DNA of 64,000 bases from Datisca glomerata. Taxonomy: Eukaryota; Streptophyta; Magnoliopsida; Cucurbitales; Datiscaceae. This document shows, piece by piece, positions 14,601 through 26,800 of this stretch. The stretch is taken from the NCBI GenBank assembly GCA_003255025.1, contig QANY01002371.1, positions 1,240,001-1,304,000 of the forward strand. Reading direction: 5' to 3'. The position numbers were made by a program, and so were the translations under genes. The notes beneath the pieces are model-generated. The model saw only the letters and a list, made by a program, of their open reading frames with translations, had not been told where the DNA came from and made no database searches. Position 1 is the first letter of the stretch. Every line of letters starts with the position of its first letter.

Positions 14601-15233
14601 TTGAAACTAACCGGTACAGAGGTCTCTCTAATTTTATTTTCTATTTTTTCTTGGCAATATATCCAAGATAAATAATTAAATATGACTCAAAGAATATATT
14701 TTCTTTTTTCAAATTTACATATTCTTGGGGGACGGTTGGGATTCGATCATCCACTATCCTTTAGATATCGCCTGACGGCTTTATGATTTGTGTAAATTCA
14801 TAGGGAAAATTAGAGATTTAATCCACTTATTTTTGTGAAAATGCTTTTTTTTTTTCATTTTACAGATATAAACGAAATAATAGAATATTCTATTAGGTAG
14901 TTAAGATATTTTTATTATTTTACTATTATACCCTCAATATAACTTTTTTTTTTAAGTTTTTATTTCTTTTCTTCGCGACTTCCTTCATTTTCCTATTTGC
15001 ATCTTCTTCTTCAATTCGTTTGTAACATAAATAGTAAGATATATGTTTTGTTGATTTTGCATGTCATATCTAATTTTAGATTTAGGGATTATTTGATTGC
15101 TGAATCTTCCTTCCTTTTTTATGTAACAATTCTCTTTCTCTCTCTATTTCTGATTTTTAAGGGAGAGTGATGAAGAAGAAGAAGGAGGGGGCGAGGCTTG
15201 GGTGTAGGAAGAAGTATGGTACAAGATGATATA
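14601..15233. other. AT-rich intergenic sequence upstream of RACK1
   Basis: Poly-T and CT-rich tracts and a short purine-rich run (15170-15195). No coding exon seen. Confidence 0.4.
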
Positions 15234-15360
15234 TACAAATATACTACATATATACTATGATATACTAATAGTATATAAAAATATACTATAGATATATTAT
15301 GATATACTGATGGTATGTAAAAATATACTACATATATATTATGATATACCGATAGGATAT
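15234..15360. repeat. 42-bp tandem repeat, three copies
   Basis: Units start at 15234, 15276 and 15318, each close to TAAAAATATACTAC followed by ATTATGATATACTGATAG. The exact 42-bp spacing is constant; a few substitutions separate the units. Confidence 0.75.
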
Positions 15361-16293
15361 TAAAACACTACGATAAATATGCATATCACAGTATATTATT
15401 ATTTATCATAGAGTATATATTTATAAACTACGTAATATTTTATGATGAGGTTGTTATGCGAATAAAGTGATTTTCGTCCCTTATTAATGAGGGTAATCTC
15501 GTCTATTTATAATATTTTTTAAGTTTTAAAGATGGATTACTTTAAAATTCGGCCATTTGTAGAAATCATAACTTTTTAGACCATTTTTTTTCCTTTATTT
15601 TCATATAGTGATATATTTGCCTAATTGAGCCAAATTCATATCTTGAAATGAGAGTTGCAATGGCTTTATTTCACATTAGTTTAATTTAGTTACAAATTCT
15701 TACCAATAATTATTTTTTGCTACAAATCCTTAATTTTCTTAATTTAGTCTTTTTTAATTTCAATTGGGTTATAATGAAGTCATTCTTTGATTTTATGAAT
15801 TATTATACTTCATAGACGTGTATAATCAGAACATATTGTGTATTCTTCTCACTAACGTTTCATTTTTGTGTACGTATATATCCAATGTGTTAATTTGTGA
15901 ATGCAACTTTTCATGCTACTATAGAAATGTTAGTTACCGATACTTCTTTGGTAGTGTTCCTGGTATTGTGTTAGAGTTTTTTTAGAAGTATATGTAACAC
16001 ATAAGTGTTTAACACATTTGAGTTAACTCGTTATATATTTGAGGTATTTCTCCACGGACGACGTAGTTTGTCAATCTCTAAATTTTATTTGGCTAATAAA
16101 AAATTAAAGGAAAAAAATTAAATATTAAAAAAAGAGATAAAAGAGAGAAAATAAGATAAACAAAAACAAAAAGAGATAATCGGTTAAAAAATAATCTCCA
16201 TCATAATCTCTCAAAACTTAAAATTTTGAATTTGAGTGAAATAAATCTAAAATATTATAATATATAAATAGAATCAAATCAGATATATCAAAA
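15361..16293. other. AT-rich intergenic sequence
   Basis: No coding exon or clear mobile element recognised. Confidence 0.35.
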
Positions 16294-16901
16294 TCTTATT
16301 ATATTAAAAGAGGTTTAAATGAGAGAAATTTTTTATTCTCTTTTTTTACCATTCAAGCATCCTTAAGATATAATACAATTTAGGGTTTTTACATCTTTCA
16401 TCATTTAATATAATTCATATAATGGAATAATATTTTGTAATCATTGATAATTTATTTATAAATAGTTTTTTAATTAAATAATTTTACATATTATGCAGTT
16501 AGAAATGTAAATATCCGTAAATATGAATTTTAATGAGTTTCTTAAGACTATTTTAAGTCATCGGTAGCTCATTCCTTTAAAAATTAAGTAATATGCGATA
16601 TTTATGTTATCGGGACATAAAAATTCATGTAAACGAATTGAGAGAAATATTTTTGAATAAGATAAATTAGCTCTCAATATGATAGAATCTAAAAATTGAC
16701 GAATAATCATTTTTTATTATTCAAATAGCAATGCTATATAGTATAATTCTAACAATATTACAAGATGTTATGTTTATTATTACAAGTATTTTATTTTTAA
16801 TTTAGATTTTACAATTATTTTAAAAAATAATGAACTTATTTAAAAAATCTACATGTATTATAAATTACCTAACACGTGTGAAGTGCGTAATTTTTTACTA
16901 G
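16294..16901 (+). mobile_element. Non-autonomous Helitron
   Basis: The 5' end TCTTATTATATTAAAAGAGG begins after an A (16293) and matches the typical plant Helitron start (TC, then TATATTAAAAG). The 3' end reads ACACGTGTGAAGTGCGT, a degenerate GC-richer palindrome, then AATTTTTTA and CTAG at 16898-16901. The next base is T, so the element lies between A and T as Helitrons do. The 608-bp interior is AT-rich with no coding sequence and no Rep/helicase. Confidence 0.68.
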
Positions 16902-18485
16902 TATTTGTTATAAGCATGGTTAAGATAGCAAGCTATCTCTCTTTCAAATTTGAAGCAAACGTGAAATTATGAAAACTTGTCTAAACACAATAAATCTAAA
17001 TCTTGAACCAAACCTGATGAATATAACAATCGTTTTACAAATTTTAAATCTTGATAAAATCTATCATCAATTAAGTTCAAATTAAAAAAAAGATAGTTTA
17101 ATATCTTGTGAAATTCTATAATGATAAGCTTGAAAAATCTGTATATAAAGTTGACAGGGGATCTAAAAGGGAATCAAAAAACAAAATTGGAGGGGGAGAT
17201 ACAAAAAATATGGAGCGAAAAACAGGGAAAAAAAGACAAAATACAAAGAAAAAAGAGAAGAAAGAAAAGAAAAGAGAGCAACGTAGAAGAAGATAAAGAA
17301 GGAAAAGGAGAAGAAGCCACCATCGCTATCGCCACCAGTGTTATCGTATCCGACCTTCATCCGTTGACATGAAACATGTTTCATCACCAACTACCACTCT
17401 GAATTTCATTTGAATCGGTGAATTTCATTTGAATCGGAGGAACGGTGATCAAGATATAATCGTTCAAAGTTTTAGACTAAAAACTTCAATCACTATTTTT
17501 CGTTTTTTATGACTTTTCTGGTATATACGCTTCTAGATTATTGTTTGATAATTACATAAGATTTTGTTTTGATTGATTTGAATGATGGTGTGAAATTTTA
17601 TTATTGAAATAATTTTTATAACACTTTTGACTTATACTTGAATAAACATTAAACATGAAAACTCTTAAGATTGGGTTTAAGGACATTGAAATTCAAATAA
17701 TCTATTCTCAAGATGTGAGAAACAATATTTGGAAGTTTGACTTTGATTTCAGTACCATTTTTATCATCTCAAGTATTTTCGCAAAGTGAGTTTATACACA
17801 TACCTGTTTTTTAGGGAAAAAAATACATATATCTAAGAAATATCAGAATTCTGATTTTCTCATGATAAATTGATGTCTTCCAAAGTCTGATTTTAATCTC
17901 TATATTTTCAAAATACATTTTCATAAAAAATAATATTTTAAAGTTAAAATTTAAACTTTTTCAATGTCTTCCTATAACTCATTAATGTGATAAATTTTGT
18001 TTCAATTTTGATACAAGGTAGTACATAATGAGACATGTAAAAATAAATTTAACAAAAAGTTTTAGGATCATTTTTTTAAACATATGTTTTGACAAAACTT
18101 TGATAACTGTTTTAATACCATGTGTTGTGGAGTGTTAGTATCTTCTCATAATATAAACGACTCTCTCGACCTTATTCAGATTTCCATAGATCAAAATATT
18201 TTTTAAATCAAATATTTAATCACACTCTAACATGATTCATAATGACTTTAAAAAATCTCTTTCATCTCCACTCCACGTTGCAGGCACATTACAGCTCACA
18301 CATTGTGTATTAGCACAACCAAGAAAAAAATGACATAATGACACAAATGATTGGTGTGATGACTAAATTTAAAAGGACTTAATGAATACACCTGTTGGAC
18401 TTTGCTAGTTTTGCAATCACACTCTTTGCACAATTCTATTGGCTAAACATTTTATAATTTATGCAATTTAACCTCGTGCATGGCA
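16902..18485. other. AT-rich intergenic sequence with a purine-rich tract
   Basis: 17160-17310 is almost purely purine (GGAAAAAAAGAC..., AAGAAGAAAG...) and produces artefactual Lys/Arg-rich frames. No gene recognised. Confidence 0.35.
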
Positions 18486-18498
18486 TAGAATATGGTAG

Positions 18499-19734
18499 TT
18501 TTTTTTGTAAAGGTAAATATCATTAACCAAAGAAAGAGCATATTCCAGGAAAACAAAGAAAAGGCACAACCTAATACTTAGGCAACAAATTACATAGAAC
18601 CGAAAGCGAGATAACTAGATCTTACAACCACTGGTCAAGTAAAACAAAATCTATGTCAATTATTTTTTCATTCCCTAAGTAAAACAGTCTTTCTCTCACC
18701 ATTCTAGATATTTTCAGGACAATAATGGTGGGTCTATAATTTTCCCAACAAAAACTCTCCTATTCCTCTCTAGCCATATGCAAGACACAAAGATAGCTTT
18801 AATGTCAAGGCATTAGGATTACTTGAAGCAGTCTGAATAAGCTAAGACAGGAAGCAAGACCAAGAATTCACATTACAATGTAGTTCACAACCTTTCCAGC
18901 AAGTTAAGTAGAATCTGTTCTGTGCTGCTGCACTCAAACATAATAATGAGCTATTGATTCAGTTCCAGAAGTGCAAAAGACACAGGAAATCCCAACAGAG
19001 GTACATCATTTAGAGACAAGATTTTTTGTTGCTAATTTACCATGAAAAGCAAGCCAAGTGACAAAAGAGCACTTGGGAATATGACCTTGAAACCATGTCA
19101 GATTAGACCAAGCAACTCTAGGATGTTGCTACTGCTACTGAATTAATGCTGAATACGTTCTCTTGATGGAAAATAAACCATAGGGCTTAACCTAAATCTC
19201 CAAGAATCCTCCTGGCGAATGTTAGGCAAACTTAAATCCAGGTTAAAGCCCTAGTGAGAGAGACTAACAACAATCCCATGACTAGGCCGGAACCACCTGT
19301 TATTTCTAATCAGCATAGATAGAGGAGTGCTCAGATGCAAGCCAGTATCAAAAGAAGATTCTTACCCCCAATAGAGTAAAGAATCCCTGCAGGATGCCAA
19401 TGATCTGTAAATAAACAAGTTTTAGCCCCATCACCAATATTGAGCTCACAAAAACCTGCCAATTCGTCCCTCAATTTGATTAATTTTTTCCAAGACCAGG
19501 AAGGGACTGCTGGCAGCTTAAATGAAGATAGTTTTGAAATAATGGTGAAGATAATTTTGAAACAATTTAACTTTGAAAAAAGTTTTAATTCCCTTCCCAC
19601 TATCATTTTAGACAAAAGTCCTAAATTAAACTAAATTAGAGATTGCAAGCTAAAAATTGAGAGGCTATTACTTACTTGATTAAACTACAAAATAATTTAA
19701 TTTATGTGTTACATATAATACAAGAATAATTAAT
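18499..19734 (-). mobile_element. 5'-truncated LINE (non-LTR retrotransposon), 3' end with zinc-binding domain
   Basis: Minus-strand coding relics match the C-terminal part of plant LINE ORF2, the reverse-transcriptase zinc-binding region. 19615-19331 has PSWSWKKLIKLRDELAGF, then IGDGAKT.LFTDHWHP. Further downstream (about 19000-18900) come VGISCVFC and SGTES..H, as in the zf-RVT Cys/His motif. The 3' end shows CTTTGGTTAATGATATTTAC and a short A-tail, seen as T8 at 18499-18506. A 10-bp direct repeat TAGAATATGG flanks the insertion (18486-18495 and 19735-19744), a plausible target duplication. The endonuclease and polymerase domains are absent and the frame is broken by stops. Confidence 0.7.
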
Positions 19735-19864
19735 TAGAATATGGATAACTTGGTTGAACGAGAAAAAGAATTTACAACTGGATAACATGTAGAAACTAAA
19801 CTACACATTTTTGTACAAAAGTGATCTTAACTATAAAAAAAATAAAAAAGTAATGACTAAATCA

Positions 19865-20340
19865 AAGAAAATGAGAGAAACTCTACCAATGAACGTGAGA
19901 CGTCAAATTCAAACTCATGCGATGAAATTATGAAACGGCACACTTATTCCTTACTCATTTCAATAAATTATTATATTATTATTCTTGTACAACATTCGTG
20001 TCACAGATCTTAATGTACGAGAGTAGGAAAAAGGGAGAAACTCTCCAATGAGCTCGTAGCAAAGAAAACGGAAAAAACTCTACCAATGAACGTTTGACAT
20101 CAAACTCAAACCCCTGCGATGAAATTATGAAACAGTACACTTATTTCCTTACTCATTTCAATAAATTATTATATCATTGTTCTTGTACAACATTCTTGTA
20201 ATAGATCTTAATGTACGAGAGAAGAAAAAAGAAAAATGAGGAAACGTGAGAAACTCTACAATGAGCCTGTAACGAAGAAAATGAGAGAAACTCTATCAAT
20301 GAGCCTGTAGCGAAGGAAACTGGAGAAACTCTACAATCAG
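19865..20340. repeat. Nested tandem repeat: 197-bp unit plus shorter ~38-bp units
   Basis: CTCTACCAATGAACGT and its flanks occur at 19881 and again at 20078, a 197-bp period. Both copies continue through CGATGAAATTATGAAAC and TTCTTGTACAACATTC. From about 20240 the array decays into roughly 38-bp repeats of GAGAAACTCTA-CAATGAGCCTGTAGCGAAG. The array abuts the left end of a CACTA-type element. No function known. Confidence 0.65.
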
Positions 20341-20390
20341 TAGCCATTCTCAAAAGAAAACTGGAAGTCATTCTCAAACCATACAACAAA

Positions 20391-20750
20391 AAACACTATG
20401 ATAACGGCCAAAAAACACTATCGTAGCGTTTTTATAACATTTTTCAAAACGCTATGTCTGCCAACATTTTAAAAGTCTGGCCCTATCATAGCATTTTTTA
20501 AACGCTATGGTATACCTATCATAGTAATTTTCAATGTTGTTAAATATCTACCGTAACATTTTTCAACGCTTGGCAGGCCTACCTTAGTATTTTTCCAATA
20601 CTATGACAAATCTACCATAGCGTTTTTCAATGTATGGTAGACAAATGATAACATTTATAAACCAATAGTAAAAACTTACCATAACATTTTTTAAATATTG
20701 TCAAAGACTTTTCATAGTATTTTTATGCTATATGATGTGCAACATCTTGT
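20391..20750. repeat. Subterminal repeat array of CACTA element I
   Basis: At least eight short copies of CCATAGCGTTTTT or its inverse AACGCTATGGTAG, several diverged. Such motif clusters next to CACTA termini are the usual binding region for the element's transposase. Confidence 0.65.
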
Positions 20751-20823
20751 TATCATAAATTTTTTTGTATTACTTATTCTTGCCATTGTACAAACTTACA
20801 AAATAATATTTTTGAGAAAATAC

Positions 20824-21215
20824 TAGGGGTGTTCATGATTTGATTCGGCGATAAAACCGAACCGAGCTGAACCATGAATGTTAAAAGAACCGAATCGAAC
20901 CATGAGTTTTGGTTCGGTTCGGTTCTTCGGTTCGGTCTTATTAATTAAAATAAATAAATTTTAAATGATATTATTGAAAAAATATATACATAATTAAAGT
21001 ATTACTTCAGTTCGGTTTTATGAGAAATTATATATAAAAAAATAAAAGAATAATATATAAATTTAATGTTTCAGATCGGTTCGGTTAAAAAACCACTAAA
21101 ATTTTGAACCGAACTGGAACTTCGGTACGAAGATTTTTCCTAAACAGAACACACATAAAGAACTGTCCAAGCCGACCATTTTCAGTTCGGTTTGGTTTGA
21201 TTTTGAACACCCCTA
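20824..21215. mobile_element. MITE (hAT-like) with 12-bp terminal inverted repeats, nested in CACTA element I
   Basis: It begins TAGGGGTGTTCA (20824-20835) and ends TGAACACCCCTA (21204-21215), a perfect inverted repeat. Flanks GAAAATAC and CAAAATAT agree at 6 of 8 positions, consistent with an old 8-bp duplication. The interior is full of GGTTCGGTT and its complement and has no coding capacity. The type is common in eudicots. Confidence 0.75.
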
Positions 21216-22160
21216 CAAAATATAAAAAAAATCACTTTTTATTTTATTACTCAAATTGTTACAAACTACTATCCGCTAAAAATCATAGTTTCAAATGACA
21301 AATACATATTGAATTTTACATAGAATAAGCAAAAGTAATATCCTAAAGAGAATAATTAAAATCTAGTAAGACTGTAAATCTAATTATGAAGCTTCAAAAA
21401 GACAAGAATAAAATATTAAAAGCTATGAGGAAGAAATAGATAGAGTAGACGTGAAATTTAGCAAAACTCTTGTACCATGTTTCAACGTAGTGTCCTTCAT
21501 TTGAAAGAACCAATATTAAAACAAAAATGTAGTTTGACAATGTATAAAGAAACATAGACATTTTAGCCAAACTTACCAGTAAAGCAAAACCCATTTACAC
21601 CCCTTCACAATATTATGAATAACTCAACCATAATTACTCTACCTATAAACAAACTTATTAATCATACCTCTATCTCAGATTCCCCTCACTAAAAGAGGTA
21701 GAAACAAGCTCAACAAAGTAATACATCAAATTTTAAGATGCAAGCATAATGCATACATAATCAGGTAACCAACAATGGCTTTCTAAAGGGATTGAACGAC
21801 TGAATAACACACCATAGGTAAAAAGGAACTCATCAAGAAATAGGAACTTAGAATATATTGTTTCAGCTAAAAGGTAAGAAAATGATCGAATACCATACGC
21901 ATATAAGATATTTGCTATTAACAGCTTCTATTAACAGATCTTCCGCCAACATATTCAAACACCATAACCCCACCCCCCACCCAAAAAAAAACCCATCAAG
22001 ATATTTGCTTTTCTCAATATATTTAAATGATTGTCTAAATAAAAAATTCATGACAAGTAAAGTACCTAAAAGAAAAGAGATATCTTTTGACATGAAATGG
22101 ATATATCCATATATCTTTGACTTTTATATATGAGATGATAAAATATGGAAAAACACATAC

Positions 22161-22320
22161 CAAAATTGGTTCACGTAGGAATGGACGAATGCGGCTAAGT
22201 CGTCTCACTTGAGAATTCTAGAGTCGGGCTTCGGTAACCAGACCAGCAACAAGGACTTCTTCTTCTCCAGCATATTATGCCGATCCAAATGGATCTTGTT
22301 CAACGAATTGATCCATTGTT
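22161..22320 (-). pseudogene. Unidentified exon-like fragment inside CACTA element I
   Basis: On the minus strand one frame reads INSLNKIHLDRHNMLEKKKS, then LLLVWLPKPDSRILK, a TGA, and DDLAAFVHSYVNQF. It ends at a good donor (TTTTG|GTATGTG, 22161/22160). Codon content looks more protein-like than the surroundings, but I do not recognise the family. It could be another captured exon or chance. Confidence 0.35.
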
Positions 22321-22669
22321 GTATGCCCTACTTCTTAGTCAATTTTTGGCTCGAGCATAAATCAAACGAACCCCATGGATCCATATAAAAAATTGATATG
22401 TTATCCATATCCAAACATATATATATATAATTCCATGTGAGAAGAAATTTAACAGATTCTGTTTGCTTGTCATCTCTAAGCAATGCATGGCATCATGAAT
22501 GCTCTTTCTCAAGCAATTAAGTAGCATAGACAATCAACAATTCATGTTGAACTTTCTGACAAGGAAAAAACAAAAAGTGTTATAACCATTCAAAATATTG
22601 ATAAGATCCTTAAGGATACCAATTGAAAGGTGGATACCAATTAAAAGTAGATTGTCTTGTCAGCTTCAA

Positions 22670-22761
22670 GCTGAATTTCAGGATCAGCTGGATCAATTGT
22701 TGTGCATTTAACGTAAAGATCAAACACCGCCAGTACTAAAATTGGCAAACTAGGGAGGCAG
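22670..22761 (-). pseudogene. Fragment of a DHHC palmitoyltransferase-like gene captured in CACTA element I
   Basis: After an AG acceptor (GGTTTAG, 22763-22762), the minus strand reads SLPILVLAVFDLYVKC, then TTIDPADPEI. The pattern hydrophobic helix - LYV(R/K)C - (T/A)I(N/D)PADP is characteristic of the N-terminal region of plant protein S-acyltransferases (PAT19-22 group). There it ends a transmembrane helix just before the catalytic part. No DHHC motif or other PAT exon is seen nearby, so this is a captured fragment, not a gene. Confidence 0.5.
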
Positions 22762-25003
22762 CTAAACCTAAACGATGAAAGACAAGAGTGTCTAGTTTTT
22801 TGAAGAGTTATGTCAGTTCTCAAAATTTTAGATTGTAATTGTGAAGTAAGCCCAATACTAAGCAATGCATAATACTATACACGCATGCTTGGGTGACATG
22901 TTTTAGTAATGATAACAACAGAACATTAGACATTACCTGCTATTGGCATAAAAATAGACATTCTCTTCATACTTGGTAATACTTATGCATTATTGCCTAA
23001 GGCTATTTTTCTAAGTGATAAATAAGTTCAACACTTAAAAAATTGAACCAAGATCCATTATGGTAGTGGAAATTACCTTTGAATCTTGCTAAAATTAGCT
23101 TTAAAAAATGCATCAACAAGTGCTAGGTACGATAACTCTTCTCCTACATGCTTGTAAGTGGTTAAAAAAAGATTGACGTAATTGACTTGAAAACCAGAAA
23201 AAACATAAAAAAGAAAAGAAATATCTACCAGAGACCTACCAAAGGCACATATTATTAAACATGATCATCAGTCATCGCTAATATAGATAAAGCAAATATC
23301 TAGATGCTTCTAATAAAACTGTTAAGAAGAAAATAAGAAATTTTGGAAAAAGATGTATCATTAGCGTGCTTTACAAGTAGGAAAACAGTAGCATTATCAT
23401 CGTCTAAAAAATAGAAATTTCTAGAACATCAAAGGGCATTCTTTTTGTCAAATTGAATTTCCGTCCACCGTTCACAATAAATTATCGTCTGATAATAATA
23501 CCCACAAGACAACGTGCAACTGTACTTCCCGTGACTTCTAGAGAAAGAGAGAACATTTTCAACAAGCTTTAATTGGAAATGCAAAACATCCATATATTGA
23601 CCAATTTGGTTGCACTCCATATTAAAGGACTGTACTTAAGTCATTTAGCAGTAAGCAAATTAGTGAGTGATGATTGATTGCCTATGGCACTAGAAGTAGA
23701 GAAAGGCCGACGAAATATTTAGAACTATTAGAAATTTAAGGTGAAAACATAAAAATTTATGATACAATTTGTGAAAGCACTGTACATATAAGCCAACCTT
23801 GTTATCCCAATTAACAGATGATTGATAATTTTGAACACTCTAACCAAGTACACTCATGTGAATATATAGTTTAATACTTACAAAGGTAAGCTCAATATAT
23901 AAAACATATAATGTAGATGAAATATTAATGAAGTAGAGCCTAATATATACTTAAACATCTATAAAGAAGGAACCACTGAGGATTAATTAAAAGCCAACTA
24001 GTTCCAGAGAGAAAATAAATACTAAGGAGAAAGAAGAAGATGCATACGACATTGAGACATGAAGTAGCAAGGAACCATTGTTTAGACACCACTAGGTAGT
24101 GGAAGCTGCGAAATCGATCGGGACATATATCAAAGAAGTGACAGACAAAGAATTGATGCAATAAAACTCAAATCCATAGTGTCGGACAAAGAATATGATT
24201 AAATCCAAATCCAGAACTTCTATAGAAACTAGAAAATTTCAGAATTACATCAACAATTTTAGAATAAAGCTGTGATAGAAGAAAAATCCAGCTATTATCT
24301 AATAAAAAATTTCAGAATAAATCTACTTAGAGCTTTTAACTCAGAAAAGGTTATCTAATTAGAAAAAAAGACTACGATTAAAAGCCACCATTAAATACCC
24401 TCTAACCCTAGGTTTGACAGACGACTAGGAGAGTTCCAGTTGAAAAAGGGTTCACTGCATAACCAAGCACGATGAGCTTAGGGCTGGATCACGCGTGCCC
24501 GAGTCGCCTGTAGAGAAAGAGCGAGGGAGTGAGCTAAGAAAGACATATGATATAGAGATAGCTGAGAGAGACAAAGAGAGATGATGTACCATACCGAGAG
24601 AGACCCTCGATCATTCTTAACCCAAATGTCCCTCTGTGAGCTTTGTCATTGAGAGAGTTGTCTATGAGCCTTCGTCGTAGAGTCTGTGAGGGTTGAAGAG
24701 AGGTGCTGCGTGAGAGATTCACTAGAGAGAGCTTCACCAAAGAGAGCTTCTTAAGAGAAAGATGAAAAAGCGAGCTGATTCCTGAGTACTAAGATCCTTG
24801 TTCGACATTGAAGCGAGGTCGAAGCTGAGAGAGATGTATGACTTGAAAGAGGTTGAAAGAGAGAGAGTTTTGAGAAAGTAATTTTAGGCCGGGTTGAACT
24901 TTTAGTCCACAGGCTAGCTTCCCTAAAATTGATGACCTCTCTTAGTGTTTTCATAAAAAAAACACTGTCGTGCACTGCTATAAAGCACATGTTTGTTATA
25001 GTG

Positions 25004-26532
25004 AAACAAACCAGTCCCTATGAACGAAAGAAGTGAGAACGGAAAAAGAGCTACGCAGTAAAAGAAGAAAGGAGATTACAAAAAATACAAAAAACTATGG
25101 TTGCATCGGCGACAACATCTTCAACAGAAGGGTTGGCACCAACATCCTTAATGGGAAGATTGATAACAACCTGTCAAATGGCTACTTGAAAAACTATGTC
25201 GTGTATTCCCAAGAAATACGTGTAAATAGGAATGGGAAAACATAACATCAAATAAAGGAGAAGTAATCATTACTGACAGCAAACTGACAAAAAATTATTC
25301 ACAGAACGGGAAGGCGCAACAACAAAAAGGAAAAAAATGAGAAACCATCACTGATAGTTGACAGTAAAAAAGTTTCTTGAAAAACTACATCGCATGTTTT
25401 TAAGAAACGCATGAGAACAAAATGGGCATTATACTTCATCGAATAAAAATATGTTGAGTGTAACGGGAGCCAATGAACAGTAAAAATCTTACATTACATG
25501 TGGCAAGATCTAGATTGGAGATTCAATCGAATAAAGATAGAACGAGAACCGTATGATCAACTAGACGGTTATGGAGGAGAGCATCAGAGAGAATATTCTC
25601 TGGAGATGTCTATCAATTCTCCAAAAATTGCTATGAGATAGGGAGATTTATTATTATTTAATTATCATCTTCATGTATAAATCGAGTCAAATGTAACAAC
25701 ATAATAAAACCCATACCTACACAACATACAAACATGACACGATACAATGATGTATGATGTGAAGTATAATCTTTGCTATACTGTAGTGGTTGTCTACAAG
25801 AAGGCCGAACAACAAAACAAGAAGCTTCTCGACCACCTTATTAGAATACCAAAAGTCTTCTCGTGATTTTTCTTCACTTTATTGATTTTTCACGTAAACT
25901 ATTATGTCATTATTCTCTCATTCACTCTTTAAATAATTATATTTAATTATTCATTCGTAAATGGTTCTCCATACTAAAAAATCATTTACAGTGTGGTTAC
26001 AAAATAGTCGAAGTCCATGAAGTATTTTTGTAATTTAGCCATTCAAAAATTAGTTTAACTTAATCAATTTAGCCATCTAAATTAGCCGATTAAATTGTGT
26101 AATTGAGCCCTCGAGTCATTTAACTTCATTTTTCTAAATTATAACATTTCTTTCACAACATATATAAACATTGCACTTTTAGAAAAAAATATCGATTATT
26201 CTAGTAACTTTCAATAAAATAACAAACTCATGTCACATCAAACAGGCATGATATATCATGCTTGACCTTAGGTCCAAAACTTGTGTTTGGGCCATTAGTC
26301 TTGACCATATGAATCTGTATACTAACGGGTACCCAAGTTTTGTGAATGAGAGATGACATACGTAATGATCTAAACACAAGCGTGTCACCATTGCATCTAA
26401 CGGCTCGGATCAACACGACATGATACGCGGCTGCTCTCAAAGTATACTATTTTCTAGACAAAGTACCTTATAATATATTTGGAAAGACACGAACTTAACT
26501 TGCACACCTCCCCTCCAAATAAACGTTTAACT
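25004..26532. other. Spacer between the two CACTA-type elements, with an LTR-like relic
   Basis: AT-rich. At 25860-25930 it contains GATTTTTC, TTGATTTTTCACGTAAAC and TATGTCATTATTCTCTC, a diverged copy of the LTR-like string at 10540-10640 (opposite strand). Nothing coding recognised; weak degenerate repeats near 25100-25190. Confidence 0.4.
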
Positions 26533-26660
26533 CACTACTATAATTTTTTGTTTTAAATGACTATGAAAATCCATCATTATAATTTTATAATGATGGTTGA
26601 TCACCTGTCACCTATTGAGTTGTCATTTTTATTCTTTTTAATAAAAATAGTCATATATAG

Positions 26661-26800
26661 GATGTCGTCAAAAGTAATTAGATGACGAGAAATCCCCGTC
26701 ATCATAGGTGCCGCAAAAATAATTAGATGATGGAGAATTTTCATCATCATAGGTGCCGTCAAAAGTAATTAGATGACGGAAAATCTCCGTCATCTAATGT
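26661..26800. repeat. Subterminal tandem repeats with internal hairpins, CACTA element II left end
   Basis: Three units about 46 bp apart read GTCAAAAGTAATTAGATGAC, a short A/T spacer and CCGTCATC. GATGACGG and CCGTCATC within each unit pair as a hairpin. Further inverted motifs (TTTCCATGACA / TCATGGAAAG) follow to 26950. Likely the transposase-binding region. Confidence 0.7.

Larger units (their letters stand above)
20379..25003 (-). mobile_element. CACTA-type DNA transposon I, non-autonomous, carrying a host gene fragment
   Basis: The right end, read inward on the minus strand, is CACTATAACAAA (25003-24992). The left end is a decayed counterpart CCATACAACAAA (20379-20390, 9 of 12 matching). 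AAA flanks both sides, as expected for the 3-bp CACTA target duplication. The left subterminal region is packed with short repeats in alternating orientation (CATAGCGTTTTT / AACGCTATGG), typical of the superfamily. The right end carries a GA-rich leader on the minus strand, like that of element II. I see no transposase. The 4.6-kb interior holds a nested MITE, a palmitoyltransferase-like fragment and other exon-like pieces. Confidence 0.65.

Noticed and set aside
14735..14790. GGGATTCGATCATCC string, considered as a tRNA or SINE B box
   Set aside because: No A box at the right distance and no cloverleaf could be drawn.
17108..17390. Lys/Arg-rich and Phe/Leu-rich frames
   Set aside because: They are translations of a purine-rich tract; no domain and no splice or promoter context.
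21858..22133. Overlapping frames on both strands inside CACTA element I
   Set aside because: No conserved motif on either strand and low-complexity composition (poly-C, poly-A).
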